A stretch of 64,000 bases of DNA from Paraconexibacter antarcticus (GCF_024220175.1 NZ_CP098502.1:2604001-2668000), one strand, 5' to 3'; shown: positions 31,655 to 41,404, counted from the stretch's first letter. The notes: generated from the sequence alone by a model not told the origin. Numbers and translations: made by a program.

Positions 31655-32269
31655 TCAGCGGCCGCAGACCGGCCACGGCGTCGCGCCGGACCGGGCGTAG
31701 AGCATCGCGGCGCGGCGGTCCTGCTCGGCCTCGGGGGCCGCGGCCGGGTCGCCGCTGCCGCCGACGGACGCCCAGGTGCCGTAGTCGAACTGGTACTTGC
31801 CGCGGAACGCGCCACCGCCGCCGATCGCCTGCGGGTTGCCGCCCGACTCGCACGCCGCGATCGCGGCGAGCTGGGCCGGGATGGCGATCGCGGGCGCGCC
31901 GGCGGTACTCCGCAGGGTCCGGATCTCGCGCAGCAGATGACGGCGCTTGGCCTTCAGCGCCGCGTTGGTGCGCCGGTCGAGGACCGTGCGGTAGCCGTGC
32001 GGCAGGTGCGAGCCACGAAGCGTCGCCGCGTGCCGCGCGGTGCGCAGGGTGCGGCGGACGACCGTGTCGTGACGCGTCTCGGCGAGGTGCGCCTGCAGGT
32101 GCGTGGCGACGACGTCGAGGCTGTCGGCCGGGGCGGTGAGGGAGACGGGGGACAGCGCGGCGGAGCCGCTCGTCTGGGCCGCGGCGGCGATCGTGGCCGG
32201 CGCGGCCAGCGCGCCGGTGAGGCCGGCGAACGCGAGCGCACGACGGGTGTTCGGGGAGAGCGTGGGCAA
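31655..32269 (-). CDS. Secreted Rpf-like transglycosylase
   Basis: 204 residues starting with TTG at 32269, supported by AGGAAGGA nine bases upstream. The signal peptide is about residues 1-33. A basic helical linker (about 50-125) precedes an Rpf/transglycosylase-like domain (about 130-204) with the catalytic Glu in AAIAACESGGNPQ and the familiar KYQFDYGTWASVGGSG and RAAMLYARSG segments. Such proteins cut peptidoglycan during growth or resuscitation. It is divergent from thrS. The domain is complete at the C-terminus (WPVCGR), with the paired Cys. Confidence 0.88.
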   Translation of the reverse strand: MPTLSPNTRRALAFAGLTGALAAPATIAAAAQTSGSAALSPVSLTAPADSLDVVATHLQAHLAETRHDTVVRRTLRTARHAATLRGSHLPHGYRTVLDRRTNAALKAKRRHLLREIRTLRSTAGAPAIAIPAQLAAIAACESGGNPQAIGGGGAFRGKYQFDYGTWASVGGSGDPAAAPEAEQDRRAAMLYARSGATPWPVCGR

Positions 32270-32526
32270 GAGGCGTCCTTCCTGTGGGCCCCGGTGTCGC
32301 GGAAGCGCCCGGCAGGAGCCTGGGCGCGGGACGGGTGGGGACCGGTCGGGGTCAGACGGAGCGGCGACCGTCCGGGGTGCTCACGCGTTGTCGGTGGCAC
32401 CCGGGCAGACGGCGCGCACGAGGGCGCGGACCACTCCGGACGCAGACCATAGCACCGTCGATCGAACACGCGTTCGCCTGTGTGACGCTCCTCACGCAGC
32501 GGAACGTGGCGCGGGGCGCGCTGTCG

Positions 32527-32532
32527 TAGCAT
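32527..32532 (+). promoter_or_regulatory. -10 hexamer for thrS, probably leaderless
   Basis: TAGCAT ends nine bases before the ATG of thrS, and no ribosome binding site precedes the ATG. Transcription would start at or within a few bases of the start codon. Confidence 0.55.
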
Positions 32533-32541
32533 CGGGACCCC

Positions 32542-34476
32542 ATGACGGTCACCCTCCCCGACGGCACCAAGCTCGACCTTCCCGCGGGCGCCACCGGCGC
32601 CGACGCGGCCGGCGCGATCGGCGAGGGGCTCCTCCGCGCCGCCCTGGCCGTCAAGTGGGACGGCGAGGTCCACGACCTCTCCGCGCCGCTGCCCGACGGC
32701 GTCGCCCTGGAGATCATCACCCAGCGCTCCGGGCAGGACGCGCTGGACCTCGTCCGCCACGACACCGCCCACGTGCTCGCCGCGGCGATGCTCGAGCTCT
32801 ACCCGGGCGTGAAGATCTCCATCGGCCCGGCGATCGACGACGGCTTCTACTACGACTTCGAGTTCCCCGAGGGCGTGACGTTCACCGACGCGGACTTCCC
32901 CGCCGTCGAGAAGAAGATGAAGGAGCACGTGAAGGCCGACGAGGCCTTCCTGCGCGAGGACGTCACCACCGCCGAGGCGCTCGAGCGCTTCAAGGGCGAG
33001 GACCAGCCGTACAAGGTCGAGCTCATCGAGGACCTCATCGCGAACACCGGCGTGGAGACGGTGTCGCTCTACACGAACGGCCCGTTCACCGACCTGTGCC
33101 GTGGCCCGCACGCGCCGAGCACCAAGCGCATCGGCGCCTTCAAGCTCCAGTCCGTCGCCGGCGCCTACTGGCGCGGCGACTCGAACCGCACGCAGCTCAC
33201 GCGCGTGTACGGGACGGCGTTCTTCGACAAGAAGGAGCTCGCCGCGCACCTCGAGCTGCTCGAGGAGGCCAAGAAGCGCGACCACCGCAAGCTCGGCCGC
33301 GAGCTCGGGCTCTACCACTTCTCCGAGGCCGCGCCCGGCTCCGCGTTCTGGACGCCGGCGGGCACGACGGTCTTCAACCAGCTCGTCGAGCTCAGCCGCG
33401 AGATGGGGGACACCCGCGGCTACGCCGAGGTGAAGACCCCGCAGCTCTTCGACGCCGAGCTGTGGAAGAAGTCCGGCCACTGGGACAAGTACCAGGAGGA
33501 CATGTTCCTCACCCAGACCGGCGACGACCGCCCGATGGGCTTCAAGCCGATGAACTGCCCCGGGCACTTCGAGCTCTACGGGCTGACGAAGTGGAGCTAC
33601 AAGGACCTGCCGGTGCGCTTCAGCGAGCCCGGGCTCCTGCACCGCAACGAGCTCTCCGGCGCCCTCCACGGCCTCATGCGCGTGCGGCACTTCTGCCAGG
33701 ACGACGCGCACCTGTTCGTCACCGAGGACCAGCTCCTCGACGAGATCACCGCGTGCATCGCCTTCGCCCGCGACACGTACGCGCTCTTCGGGTTTACCGA
33801 CGAGGACATCAAGTACGAGCTCTCGACCCGCCCCGAGAACCGGCTGGGCACCGACGAGTTCTGGGACCAGGCCGAGGGCATCCTCGCCGACGCCCTGAAG
33901 GCGAACGGCATCGCCTACGAGATCGGCGAGGGCGGCGGCGCGTTCTACGCCCCGAAGATCGACTTCCACTTCACCGACTCGCTCAAGCGCTCCTGGCAGC
34001 TCGGCACCGTCCAGCTCGACTACCAGGCGCCCGAGCGCTTCGACCTCACCTACACGGGCGCGGACAACGCCGAGCACCGCCCGGTCGTCCTGCACCGCGC
34101 GCTCATGGGCTCCTACGAGCGCTTCATCGGGATCCTCCTGGAGCACACCGCCGGCGAGCTGCCGTTCTGGCTCACGCCCGTCCAGGCGATCGTCCTGCCG
34201 ATCGCCGACCGGCACGCCGACGCCGCGCGCGAGGCCGCCGCGACGCTGAAGGCCGCGGGGCTGCGCGTCGAGGTCGACGAGCGCACCGAGTCGGTCGGGC
34301 GCAAGATCCGGGACGCCGAGCTGCGCAAGGTCCCGTACATGCTCGTCGTGGGTGATCGCGAGGCCGAGGACGGCACCGTGGCGGTCCGCCGCCACCGCGA
34401 GGGCGACGAGGGCTCGGAGCCCGTGGCCGATGTCGCGGCGCGCCTGGCGGATGTCAGCGCGTCGCGGTCGGCGTGA
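32542..34476 (+). CDS. thrS: Threonyl-tRNA synthetase
   Basis: 644 residues, the full length for bacterial ThrRS. It has an N-terminal TGS domain (1-60), the editing domain with HDTAHVLA (from about 73) and the second-additional domain. The class II core has motif 2 (LLHRNELSGALHGLMRVRHF) and motif 3 (HRALMGSYERFIGILLEH), and the catalytic zinc is bound by Cys in MNCPGHFE and His residues in motif 2 and ALHRALMG. The C-terminal anticodon-binding domain ends the protein. It charges tRNA-Thr with threonine and removes mischarged serine. It is followed by infC, as in many bacteria. Confidence 0.98.
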   Translation: MTVTLPDGTKLDLPAGATGADAAGAIGEGLLRAALAVKWDGEVHDLSAPLPDGVALEIITQRSGQDALDLVRHDTAHVLAAAMLELYPGVKISIGPAIDDGFYYDFEFPEGVTFTDADFPAVEKKMKEHVKADEAFLREDVTTAEALERFKGEDQPYKVELIEDLIANTGVETVSLYTNGPFTDLCRGPHAPSTKRIGAFKLQSVAGAYWRGDSNRTQLTRVYGTAFFDKKELAAHLELLEEAKKRDHRKLGRELGLYHFSEAAPGSAFWTPAGTTVFNQLVELSREMGDTRGYAEVKTPQLFDAELWKKSGHWDKYQEDMFLTQTGDDRPMGFKPMNCPGHFELYGLTKWSYKDLPVRFSEPGLLHRNELSGALHGLMRVRHFCQDDAHLFVTEDQLLDEITACIAFARDTYALFGFTDEDIKYELSTRPENRLGTDEFWDQAEGILADALKANGIAYEIGEGGGAFYAPKIDFHFTDSLKRSWQLGTVQLDYQAPERFDLTYTGADNAEHRPVVLHRALMGSYERFIGILLEHTAGELPFWLTPVQAIVLPIADRHADAAREAAATLKAAGLRVEVDERTESVGRKIRDAELRKVPYMLVVGDREAEDGTVAVRRHREGDEGSEPVADVAARLADVSASRSA

Positions 34477-34506
34477 GCTGATCCTCATCCGCAGCTAAAG
34501 GCTGGT

Positions 34507-34512
34507 TATACT
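34507..34512 (+). promoter_or_regulatory. -10 element for the infC-rpmI-rplT operon
   Basis: TATACT preceded by TGGT, a good extended -10. It lies about 60 bases before infC; no clear -35 is visible. Confidence 0.6.
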
Positions 34513-34570
34513 CCCGCGGGTTGACTGCTAATCACCGCCGCGACGCGCCGTCCACGCGTCCTCACAGCTA

Positions 34571-35404
34571 GTGCCGGTCCCTCGTAGGTTCGACCGGCGG
34601 ATGCCGGAGCGCGATAACACGCGCATCAACGAACGCATTCGCGTCCCGGAGGTCCGTCTCATCGATGAGACGGGCACCCAGGTCGGCGTCATGCGCACCG
34701 ATGAGGCCCTCCGGTACGCCCAGGGGAAGGATCTCGACCTCGTCGAGGTCGCCCCCGAGGCCAAGCCGCCCGTCTGCCGGGTGCTGGACTACTCCAAGTA
34801 CAAGTACGAGCAGGCCCAGAAGGTCAAGGCCGCCAAGAAGCACCAGCAGCAGATCACGATCCGGGAGATCAAGTTCCGGCCCAAGATCGCGGAGCACGAC
34901 TACGCGACGAAGAAGGGCCACGTGGAGCGCTTCCTGCGCCACAAGGACAAGGTCAAGATCACGATCATGTTCCGCGGGCGTGAGGTCACGCACCCCGAGC
35001 GCGGGGTGATGATCCTCGACCGCCTCGCCGAGGACCTGTCGGCGCTCTGCCAGATCGAGCAGCGCCCGATCCAGGACGGCCGCAACATGACGATGCTGCT
35101 CGGCCCCTCCAAGGCCGTGCTCGCCGGCACGCTCGACGAGGAGATGGCCGCGGCCGCCGCCGCCGAGGAGGCCCTCCGGGCCGCCGAGGCCGAGGACGAG
35201 GCGATCGCCGCGTCCGAGGCCGCCGCCCGCGGGGAGGCCGCCCAGGCCGCCGCGCAGCCGGAGGCCGACGACGCCGGGTTCGACGCGGAGGAGGCCGACG
35301 TGGCCGCCGCCGAGTCCGAGGCCCCGGACGACGTCGACGAGGCGCCCGGGCCGGAGGCGGAGACCACGTCCGACGCCGAGCCCGAAGAGGAGCCCGCCTC
35401 CTAG
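34571..35404 (+). CDS. infC: Translation initiation factor IF-3 with long acidic tail
   Basis: 277 residues from GTG 34571; ATG 34601 is an alternative start. Residues 11-185 are the two-domain IF3 (N-domain with [18 protein letters not shown], linker, C-domain with [13 protein letters not shown] [14 protein letters not shown]). It binds the 30S subunit and checks the start codon. Normal IF3 is about 170-180 residues; here about 90 extra residues, nearly all Ala, Glu and Asp, extend the C-terminus. Such tails occur in some actinobacteria. First gene of the classical infC-rpmI-rplT operon. Confidence 0.96.
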   Translation: MPVPRRFDRRMPERDNTRINERIRVPEVRLIDETGTQVGVMRTDEALRYAQGKDLDLVEVAPEAKPPVCRVLDYSKYKYEQAQKVKAAKKHQQQITIREIKFRPKIAEHDYATKKGHVERFLRHKDKVKITIMFRGREVTHPERGVMILDRLAEDLSALCQIEQRPIQDGRNMTMLLGPSKAVLAGTLDEEMAAAAAAEEALRAAEAEDEAIAASEAAARGEAAQAAAQPEADDAGFDAEEADVAAAESEAPDDVDEAPGPEAETTSDAEPEEEPAS

Positions 35405-35422
35405 CAGGCCGCCAGGCCTGTC

Positions 35423-35449
35423 GTCCGGCGCGGCCAGACCGCGCCGGAC
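35423..35449 (+). promoter_or_regulatory. Perfect 11-bp hairpin between infC and rpmI
   Basis: GTCCGGCGCGG and its complement around a CCAGA loop. It may attenuate transcription or be the site where L20 represses the operon in some bacteria; the sequence alone does not decide. CATACT at 35463-35468 could give a secondary start for rpmI. Confidence 0.5.
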
Positions 35450-35480
35450 CCTGCCTGTCTGCCATACTTCCGCGTCCGCC

Positions 35481-35684
35481 ATGCCGAAGATGAAGACTCA
35501 TTCGGGCGCCAAGAAGCGCTTCAAGCTGACCGCCAAGGGCAAGGTCAAGGCGCGTCACGCCGGGATGTCGCACATCCTGGAGAAGAAGTCGCCGAAGCTG
35601 AAGCGTGCGAAGAGCAACGACCTCGTGCTCTGCGCCTCGGACGCCAAGACCGTGAAGAAGCTCCTGGGAGCGAAGACCAAGTGA
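35481..35684 (+). CDS. rpmI: 50S ribosomal protein L35
   Basis: 67 residues with the invariant start [17 protein letters not shown] and a basic body, complete in length. It is part of the large ribosomal subunit and is located between infC and rplT as usual. Its stop overlaps the rplT start (GTGA). Confidence 0.98.
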   Translation: MPKMKTHSGAKKRFKLTAKGKVKARHAGMSHILEKKSPKLKRAKSNDLVLCASDAKTVKKLLGAKTK

Positions 35685-36052
35685 CCCGCGTCAAGCGCAG
35701 CCTCCACGCCAAGAAGAAGCGCCGGGCGACGCTCGAGCGCGCCAAGGGCTTCCGCGGCCAGGCGAACTCGAACTACAAGCGCGCCAAGGAAGCGGTCATG
35801 AAGGCGGACGCGTACGCGTACCGCGATCGCCGCAACCGCAAGCGCGACTTCCGCCGCCTGTGGATCACCCGCATCAACGCCGCCGCGCGCCTGAACGGGA
35901 TGACCTACGGCACGTTCATCCACGGCCTGAAGCTGGCCGGCATCGAGCTCGACCGCAAGGTCCTCGCGGACATCGCCGTGCGCGATCCCGAGACGTTCTC
36001 GCGATTTGTCGACGCCGCCCGTGAGGCGTCGTCGGCCACTGCTGCTGCGTAG
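35681..36052 (+). CDS. rplT: 50S ribosomal protein L20
   Basis: 123 residues starting with GTG at 35681, overlapping the L35 stop by four bases. It has the typical [14 protein letters not shown] start, the [19 protein letters not shown] helix and the [20 protein letters not shown] segment. It binds 23S rRNA early in 50S assembly and in many bacteria represses its own operon. It is followed by a strong terminator. Confidence 0.98.
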   Translation: MTRVKRSLHAKKKRRATLERAKGFRGQANSNYKRAKEAVMKADAYAYRDRRNRKRDFRRLWITRINAAARLNGMTYGTFIHGLKLAGIELDRKVLADIAVRDPETFSRFVDAAREASSATAAA

Positions 36053-36082
36053 CTCAGCACTCCACCGACAGACAGTCTTCCC

Positions 36083-36121
36083 GGGCGTCGCTCCTGATCA
36101 TCAGGACGGCGCCCTTTCTTT
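36083..36121 (+). terminator. Rho-independent terminator after rplT
   Basis: GGGCGTC pairs with GGCGCCC, and an inner perfect palindrome TCCTGATCATCAGGA sits in between, followed by TTTCTTTT. It ends the ribosomal-protein operon. Confidence 0.88.
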
Positions 36122-36161
36122 TGCCCTGGCCCGACCCGCCCGCCGTCCGAACACGAACACG

Positions 36162-36866
36162 ATGATCACCAGCCCCCAGAACGCGAAGCTCAAGGAGGTC
36201 CGCAGGCTCGCCCGGGCGGGTGGGGCTCGCTTCCGCAGCGCCTCCTCGCGCTTCGTCGCGGAGGGGGAGGACCTCGTCCTCGCCGCCGAGGCCGCGGGCT
36301 GGACCGCGGTCGAGCAGTACGTCACGCCGGACTCGGACCTCCCCGGCGTCCTCGTCGAGCCCGGGCTGCTCGCGAAGGTCAGCGCGCTCGGCTCCGGCTC
36401 CCGCGTCATCGCGGTCTACGAGCAGCGCTGGGCGCCCGCGCCGACCGGCCCGGTCTGCGTCGCGCTGTGGGGCGTCGGGGACCCCGGCAACGTCGGCACG
36501 GTGCTGCGGAGCGCGCTCGCCTTCGGCGCGGCGTCGGTCGCGGTCGGGCCAGGGTGCGCGGACCCGTTCTCGCCGAAGGCCGTCCGCGCCTCGATGGGCG
36601 CGGTCTTCGCGGTGCCGGTCGCCCGCGTGCGGTCGGTCAACGAGCTTCCGGCGCCCGCGATCGCGCTGGCCGCGCGCACCGGCGAGCCGGTCCGCGGCCC
36701 GCAGGCGGGCACGCTCGTGATCGGCGCCGAGCGCACCGGCCTTCCCGACGACGTCCTGGCGGCGTGCGCGCAGACCGCGCACATCCCGATCAGCGGCAGC
36801 GCCGAGTCCTTGAACGCCGCGATGGCGGCCACCGTGGGGTTGTACGAGATGACGAGGAACACCTGA
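36162..36866 (+). CDS. SpoU/TrmH-family RNA 2'-O-methyltransferase
   Basis: 234 residues from ATG 36162; the longer frame crosses the terminator and is rejected. The N-terminal 80 residues form the small RNA-binding domain (SPQNAKLKEVRRL, FVAEGEDLV). The SPOUT domain follows, with the knot motifs ALWGVGDPGNVGTVLRSA, VIGAERTGLP and IPISGSAESLNAAMAA, which bind SAM. The family methylates ribose in rRNA or tRNA; the exact site is not predictable. It ends one base before the pheS ATG, so it is likely co-transcribed with pheST. Confidence 0.92.
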   Translation: MITSPQNAKLKEVRRLARAGGARFRSASSRFVAEGEDLVLAAEAAGWTAVEQYVTPDSDLPGVLVEPGLLAKVSALGSGSRVIAVYEQRWAPAPTGPVCVALWGVGDPGNVGTVLRSALAFGAASVAVGPGCADPFSPKAVRASMGAVFAVPVARVRSVNELPAPAIALAARTGEPVRGPQAGTLVIGAERTGLPDDVLAACAQTAHIPISGSAESLNAAMAATVGLYEMTRNT

Positions 36867-36867
36867 C

Positions 36868-37974
36868 ATGAGCAGCACACTGGACCGCATCGCGGCCCTG
36901 ACCGACGAGGCGTCCACCGCCATCGAGAACGCCACGACGACCGCCAACCTCGAGGAGCTGCGCGTCGGCTACCTGGGCCGTAAGGCCGAGCTGCCGAATC
37001 TCCTGCGCGGGGTCGCGCAGCTGCCGCCCGAGGAGCGCGGCGCCGTCGGCAAGGCGGCGAACCAGGCCCGCCAGCGGCTGGAGGCGCTCATCGAGGAGCG
37101 GGGCGGCGCCCTCGCCGGCGCCGAGCTCGACGCGAAGCTCGTCGCGGACACCGTCGACGTGACGCTGCCCGGCGTCCCGTCGCAGCCGGTCGGCCGGCTG
37201 CACGTCCTCACCGCGACCCGTCGTGAGATCGAGGACGTCTTCTGCGGCCTCGGCTTCACGGTCGTCGAGGGGCCCGAGGTCGAGCTCGTCCACTACAACT
37301 TCGACGCGCTCAACCACGACCCCGCGCACCCCGCGCGCAGCCGCACCGACACGTTCTACGTGCGCCGGCCGCAGTCGGTGCTGGACGCCGTCGGCCCCGA
37401 TCCCTCGCGGGAGGTCGTCCTGCGGACCCACACCTCGCCGAACCAGCCGCGGGCGATGGAGCGCCAGGCCCCGCCGATCCAGATCATCGTGCCCGGCCGG
37501 GTGTACCGGCGCGACAGCGACGCGACCCACACGCCGCAGTTCCACCAGATCGAGGGGCTCGCGGTCGACGAGGACATCACGCTGGCCGACCTGAAGGGGA
37601 CGCTGCTCGCCTTCGCCCGCGCGATCTTCGGCGACGAGCGCGACGTGCGCCTGCGCCCGCACTTCTTCCCGTTCACCGAGCCGAGCGTCGAGGTCGACGT
37701 CTCGTGCTTCCAGTGCTCGGGCACCGGCGCGCTGCCGCGGACCGGCGCGCGCTGCAACCTCTGCAAGGGCACCGGCTGGCTCGAGATCCTCGGGTCCGGC
37801 ATGGTCGACCCGAACGTCCTCGGGATGGTCCCGACGGGCGAGTACGACCCCGAGAGGTGGCAGGGCTACGCCTTCGGCATGGGCATCGAGCGGATCGCGA
37901 TGCTCAAGCACGGCGTCCCCGACCTGCGGCTCTTCTACGAGAACGACCTGCGCTTCCTCGCGCAGTTCGGCTGA
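36868..37974 (+). CDS. pheS: Phenylalanyl-tRNA synthetase alpha subunit
   Basis: 368 residues. An N-terminal coiled coil (about 1-85) binds tRNA, followed by the class II core with GFTVVEGPEVE, motif 2 region RTHTSPNQPRAM and PGRVYRRDSDATHTPQFHQIEG, and motif 3 GYAFGMGIERIAMLKHG. A CxxC pair plus a second CxxC (about residues 279-297) form a zinc-ribbon-like insert, as in many actinobacterial PheS. With PheT it forms the alpha2-beta2 enzyme that charges tRNA-Phe. pheT starts nine bases after the stop. Confidence 0.98.
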   Translation: MSSTLDRIAALTDEASTAIENATTTANLEELRVGYLGRKAELPNLLRGVAQLPPEERGAVGKAANQARQRLEALIEERGGALAGAELDAKLVADTVDVTLPGVPSQPVGRLHVLTATRREIEDVFCGLGFTVVEGPEVELVHYNFDALNHDPAHPARSRTDTFYVRRPQSVLDAVGPDPSREVVLRTHTSPNQPRAMERQAPPIQIIVPGRVYRRDSDATHTPQFHQIEGLAVDEDITLADLKGTLLAFARAIFGDERDVRLRPHFFPFTEPSVEVDVSCFQCSGTGALPRTGARCNLCKGTGWLEILGSGMVDPNVLGMVPTGEYDPERWQGYAFGMGIERIAMLKHGVPDLRLFYENDLRFLAQFG

Positions 37975-37983
37975 GGCACGACG

Positions 37984-40410
37984 ATGAGACTCCCCCTGAG
38001 CTGGCTCCACGACTACACGGTCCCGGACCTCGACCCGCGCGCCCTCGCGACGCGCCTGGCGATGACCGGCACCGAGGTCGACCGCATCGACCACCACGGC
38101 GTCGACGCCCTCGACCGCTTCGTCGTCGGCAAGGTCCTCAGCGCCGAGCAGCACCCCGACGCCGACCGCCTGCGCGTCTGCATGGTCGACGTCGGCGACG
38201 GCGAGCCGTCCCAGATCGTCTGCGGCGCGCCGAACGTCGCCGCCGGCCAGACCGTCGCCGTCTCCCTGCCCGGGGCGATCATGGTCGACGGGCAGAAGCT
38301 CAAGGCGAGCAAGCTGCGCGGCCAGCCGTCGAACGGGATGATCCTCGCCGACGCCGAGGTCGGCCTCGCCGCCGAGCGCGCCGGCGGGATCATGGTCCTC
38401 GACGACGCCCTCGCGGCCGGGACGCCGCTCGGGGACGTCCTGCCGATCAGCGACACGGTCCTCGAGCTCGAGATCACGCCCAACCGGCCCGACTGCCTCG
38501 GCGTCTACGGCGTCGCGCGGGAGGCCCACGCGGCGACCGGCGCCGACCTGGCGCCGCCGCCGTGGGCGACCGACCCGCACCCCGCGGGTGACACGATCCC
38601 CGGCGTCTCGATCACGGTCGAGGTCCCGGAGCTGAACCCGCGCTTCACCGTCCGGGCGTATGAGAACGTGACGATCGGCCCCTCGCCCCTGTGGCTGCAG
38701 CAGCGCCTGCTCGCGGCCGGCCAGCGCCCGCGCAACAACGTCGTCGACATCACGAACTACGTCATGTTCCTCACGGGGCAGCCGCTGCACGCCTTCGACC
38801 TCGACCGCGTCGCGGGCGGGTCGCTGACGATCCGGGCCGCAGGCGACGGGGAGAAGCTGACGACACTCGACGACATCGAGCGCACGCTCGACCCCGACGT
38901 CGTCCTCATCGCCGACGCCGACGGCCCCACGTCGATCGCCGGCGTCATGGGCGGCCAGCGCTCGGAGGTCCACGACGGCACGACCCGCGTGCTCATGGAG
39001 GTCGCCAACTGGGACGGCCCGAACATGAACCGGACGATGGCGAAGCTCGGTCTGCGCTCGGAGGCGGGCGCCCGCAACGAGAAGGGCCTCGCGCCCGAGC
39101 AGGTCATGGAGGCACAGGCCGTCGCCTCGCAGCTCATGGTCGAGCTCACCGGCGCGACGCCGCTCGGGGGGACGATCGACGTCGTGAACTGGATCCCGCC
39201 CGCCCCGGAGCTGCAGACCATCCGCCTGCGCGACGCGCGGGTCGTCGCGCTGCTCGGGGCGCCGGTCGCGCGGGAGACCTCCTCGCGGATCCTCACCGCG
39301 CTCGGCTTCGGCGTCGCCGAGGCCGACGACGGCCTCGACGTCACCGTGCCCGCCTTCCGCCGCCGCGACGTCACGCGCGAGGCCGACCTCATCGAGGAGG
39401 TTGCGCGGCTGAACGGGTTCGACACGCTCCCCTCGACGGTGCAGGAGAACCGGACCGGCTTCCCCGGGCGGCTCACCCCGCAGCAGCGGCTGCGCCGCCG
39501 GGCCGAGGACGTCCTCGTCGGCCGTGGCCTGCACGAGATCGCCGGCTGGTCGTTCACCCAGCCCGCGCTGCTCGACCGGCTCCGGATCCCCGAGGGCCAC
39601 CGGATGCGCCAGGTCGTCGAGCTCGAGAACCCGATGAGCGAGGCGCAGTCGATCCTGCGCCCGACGATCGTCGGCTCGCTGCTCGACGTCGCGTCCCACA
39701 ACGCGGCGCGCGGCATGGGGGACGTCGCGATCTTCGAGTCCGGCACCGTCTACCTGCAGGACGAGGACCCGGCGCAGCCGCTCGCCGACGAGCACCACGC
39801 GCTCGCCGCGCTCGTCACCGGCGCCGCCGCGCCGCCGTCGTGGCGGGGTGGCGCGGCGCCGCCGGCGGACTTCTTCTCCGCCAAGGGGCTGCTCGAGGCG
39901 GTCGCGGGCGCGCTGCGCGTGACGCTGAGCTTCCGGCCCTGCGCGGACTGGCCGTTCCTGCACCCCGGCCGCAGCGCCGAGGTGCTCCTGGACTCACAGC
40001 GGGTCGGCTTCGTCGGGGAGGTCCACCCGTCGGTCGCCGCCCACTGGGACCTCGAGGCGCGGCCGGTCGGGATCTTCGCCGTGCGCCTGCAGCAGCTCAT
40101 CGACGCCGCCCCCGAGGTCATCACGTACGAGGACCTCACGAGCTACCCCGCCGTCCGGCAGGACCTCGCGGTCGTCGTCCCCGGCACCGTGGCCGCCGCC
40201 GACGTCGTCGCGTGCGTCGCGAAGGTCGCCGACGAGGTCCGTGTCTTCGACGTGTACACCGGCAGCCAGGTCGGGGAGGGGAGGACGTCGATCGCGCTCC
40301 ACGTCGCCTTCCGCGCGAAGGACCGCACGCTCGGCGAGGAGGACGTGACCCGCCTGCGGGCCAAGCTTGTCAAGCAGCTCGCGCTGCTCGGGGGTGAGCT
40401 CCGTGGCTGA
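37984..40410 (+). CDS. pheT: Phenylalanyl-tRNA synthetase beta subunit
   Basis: 808 residues, full length. It has the tRNA-binding OB domain (about 40-150, VVGKVLSAEQHPDADRL), the B3/B4 editing region, the B5 domain, the inactive class II-like core and the C-terminal FDX-ACB anticodon-binding domain (from about 715, LTSYPAVRQDLAVVV). It supports charging of tRNA-Phe and removes mischarged Tyr. Its end overlaps the argC start by eight bases, joining the translation and arginine genes in one transcript. Confidence 0.98.
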   Translation: MRLPLSWLHDYTVPDLDPRALATRLAMTGTEVDRIDHHGVDALDRFVVGKVLSAEQHPDADRLRVCMVDVGDGEPSQIVCGAPNVAAGQTVAVSLPGAIMVDGQKLKASKLRGQPSNGMILADAEVGLAAERAGGIMVLDDALAAGTPLGDVLPISDTVLELEITPNRPDCLGVYGVAREAHAATGADLAPPPWATDPHPAGDTIPGVSITVEVPELNPRFTVRAYENVTIGPSPLWLQQRLLAAGQRPRNNVVDITNYVMFLTGQPLHAFDLDRVAGGSLTIRAAGDGEKLTTLDDIERTLDPDVVLIADADGPTSIAGVMGGQRSEVHDGTTRVLMEVANWDGPNMNRTMAKLGLRSEAGARNEKGLAPEQVMEAQAVASQLMVELTGATPLGGTIDVVNWIPPAPELQTIRLRDARVVALLGAPVARETSSRILTALGFGVAEADDGLDVTVPAFRRRDVTREADLIEEVARLNGFDTLPSTVQENRTGFPGRLTPQQRLRRRAEDVLVGRGLHEIAGWSFTQPALLDRLRIPEGHRMRQVVELENPMSEAQSILRPTIVGSLLDVASHNAARGMGDVAIFESGTVYLQDEDPAQPLADEHHALAALVTGAAAPPSWRGGAAPPADFFSAKGLLEAVAGALRVTLSFRPCADWPFLHPGRSAEVLLDSQRVGFVGEVHPSVAAHWDLEARPVGIFAVRLQQLIDAAPEVITYEDLTSYPAVRQDLAVVVPGTVAAADVVACVAKVADEVRVFDVYTGSQVGEGRTSIALHVAFRAKDRTLGEEDVTRLRAKLVKQLALLGGELRG

Positions 40411-41404
40411 GCCCGCCCTCTCCCGGGTGCTCGTCGCGGGTGCCTCCGGCTACGCCGGGGCGCTCGCGGCGGTGCTCGTCGACGGCCACCCGTACCTCGA
40501 GCTCAGCGGCGTCACCTCCCGGTCCTACACCGGGCAGCGCCTCGACGAGCTCTTCCCGCACCACCGGGTGCCGATGGTCCTCGAGGAGCTCGACCTCGAC
40601 CGTCACACCGAGGGGGTCGACGCCGCGATCGTCGCCTACCCGCACGGCGCGGCCGCCCAGACGGTCGCCGCGCTGCGTGAGCGCGGGCTGAAGGTCGTCG
40701 ACCTCAGCGCCGACTTCCGGCTGCGGGACCGCGCGACGTACGAGGAGTGGTATGTCGACCACACGGCGCCGGAGCTCCTCGACGGCGCCGTCTACGGGCT
40801 GCCCGAGCGCTACCGCGCCGAGCTGCGCGGGGCCGAGCTCGTCGCCAACCCCGGCTGCTTCCCGACCGCCGCGATCCTCGCGCTCGCCCCGCTCGCCGGT
40901 CATCTCGCCGACGTCGTCATCGACGCGAAGACCGGGGTCTCCGGCGCGGGCCGCGGCGCGACCGACAAGACGCACTTCGTCAGCGTCACCGAGAACGTCA
41001 CGCCCTATGGCGTCGGGCGCCACCGTCACATGCCGGAGATCGATCAGGAGCTCGCCGCGGCGGGCGCGACCGGTCTTGTCGCGACGTTCACGCCGCACCT
41101 GCTGCCGCTCGACCAGGGCGAGCTGCTCTCCTGCTACGCGACGCTCCGCGAGCCGATGGACGTCCACGGGGCCTTCGAGGCCGCCTACGCGCACGAGCCG
41201 TTCGTCGAGCTCGTCGACCGCCCGCCGGGCGTGCGCGACGTGCGCGGCACGAACCTCTGCCGGCTGCACGTCCACGTCGACCCGCGCACGCACAAGGTCT
41301 TCGTCTTCGCGGCGATCGACAACCTCTGGAAGGGGACCTCGTCCCAGGCGATCCAGAACCTCAACCTCATGCTCGGCTACGAGGAGACCACGGGTATCTC
41401 ATGA
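40403..41404 (+). CDS. argC: N-acetyl-gamma-glutamyl-phosphate reductase
   Basis: 333 residues from GTG 40403, which overlaps the pheT stop and has GGGGTGAG upstream; the 12 extra upstream codons are not needed. The NADPH site is VLVAGASGYAGA, and the catalytic Cys is in the family signature ANPGCFPTA (about residue 152). It reduces N-acetylglutamyl phosphate to the semialdehyde, the third step of arginine synthesis. First gene of argCJBD. Its stop overlaps the argJ ATG (ATGA). Confidence 0.97.
   Translation: MAEPALSRVLVAGASGYAGALAAVLVDGHPYLELSGVTSRSYTGQRLDELFPHHRVPMVLEELDLDRHTEGVDAAIVAYPHGAAAQTVAALRERGLKVVDLSADFRLRDRATYEEWYVDHTAPELLDGAVYGLPERYRAELRGAELVANPGCFPTAAILALAPLAGHLADVVIDAKTGVSGAGRGATDKTHFVSVTENVTPYGVGRHRHMPEIDQELAAAGATGLVATFTPHLLPLDQGELLSCYATLREPMDVHGAFEAAYAHEPFVELVDRPPGVRDVRGTNLCRLHVHVDPRTHKVFVFAAIDNLWKGTSSQAIQNLNLMLGYEETTGIS

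Noticed and set aside
32270..32526. c-di-AMP (ydaO-type) riboswitch before the Rpf-like gene
   Set aside because: Such switches often precede rpf genes, so I looked for the conserved core on the minus strand, but could not find it by eye. A covariance-model search would decide.
36790..39963. Long minus-strand frame over pheS and pheT
   Set aside because: Shadow of two certain genes; no start signal and no domain.
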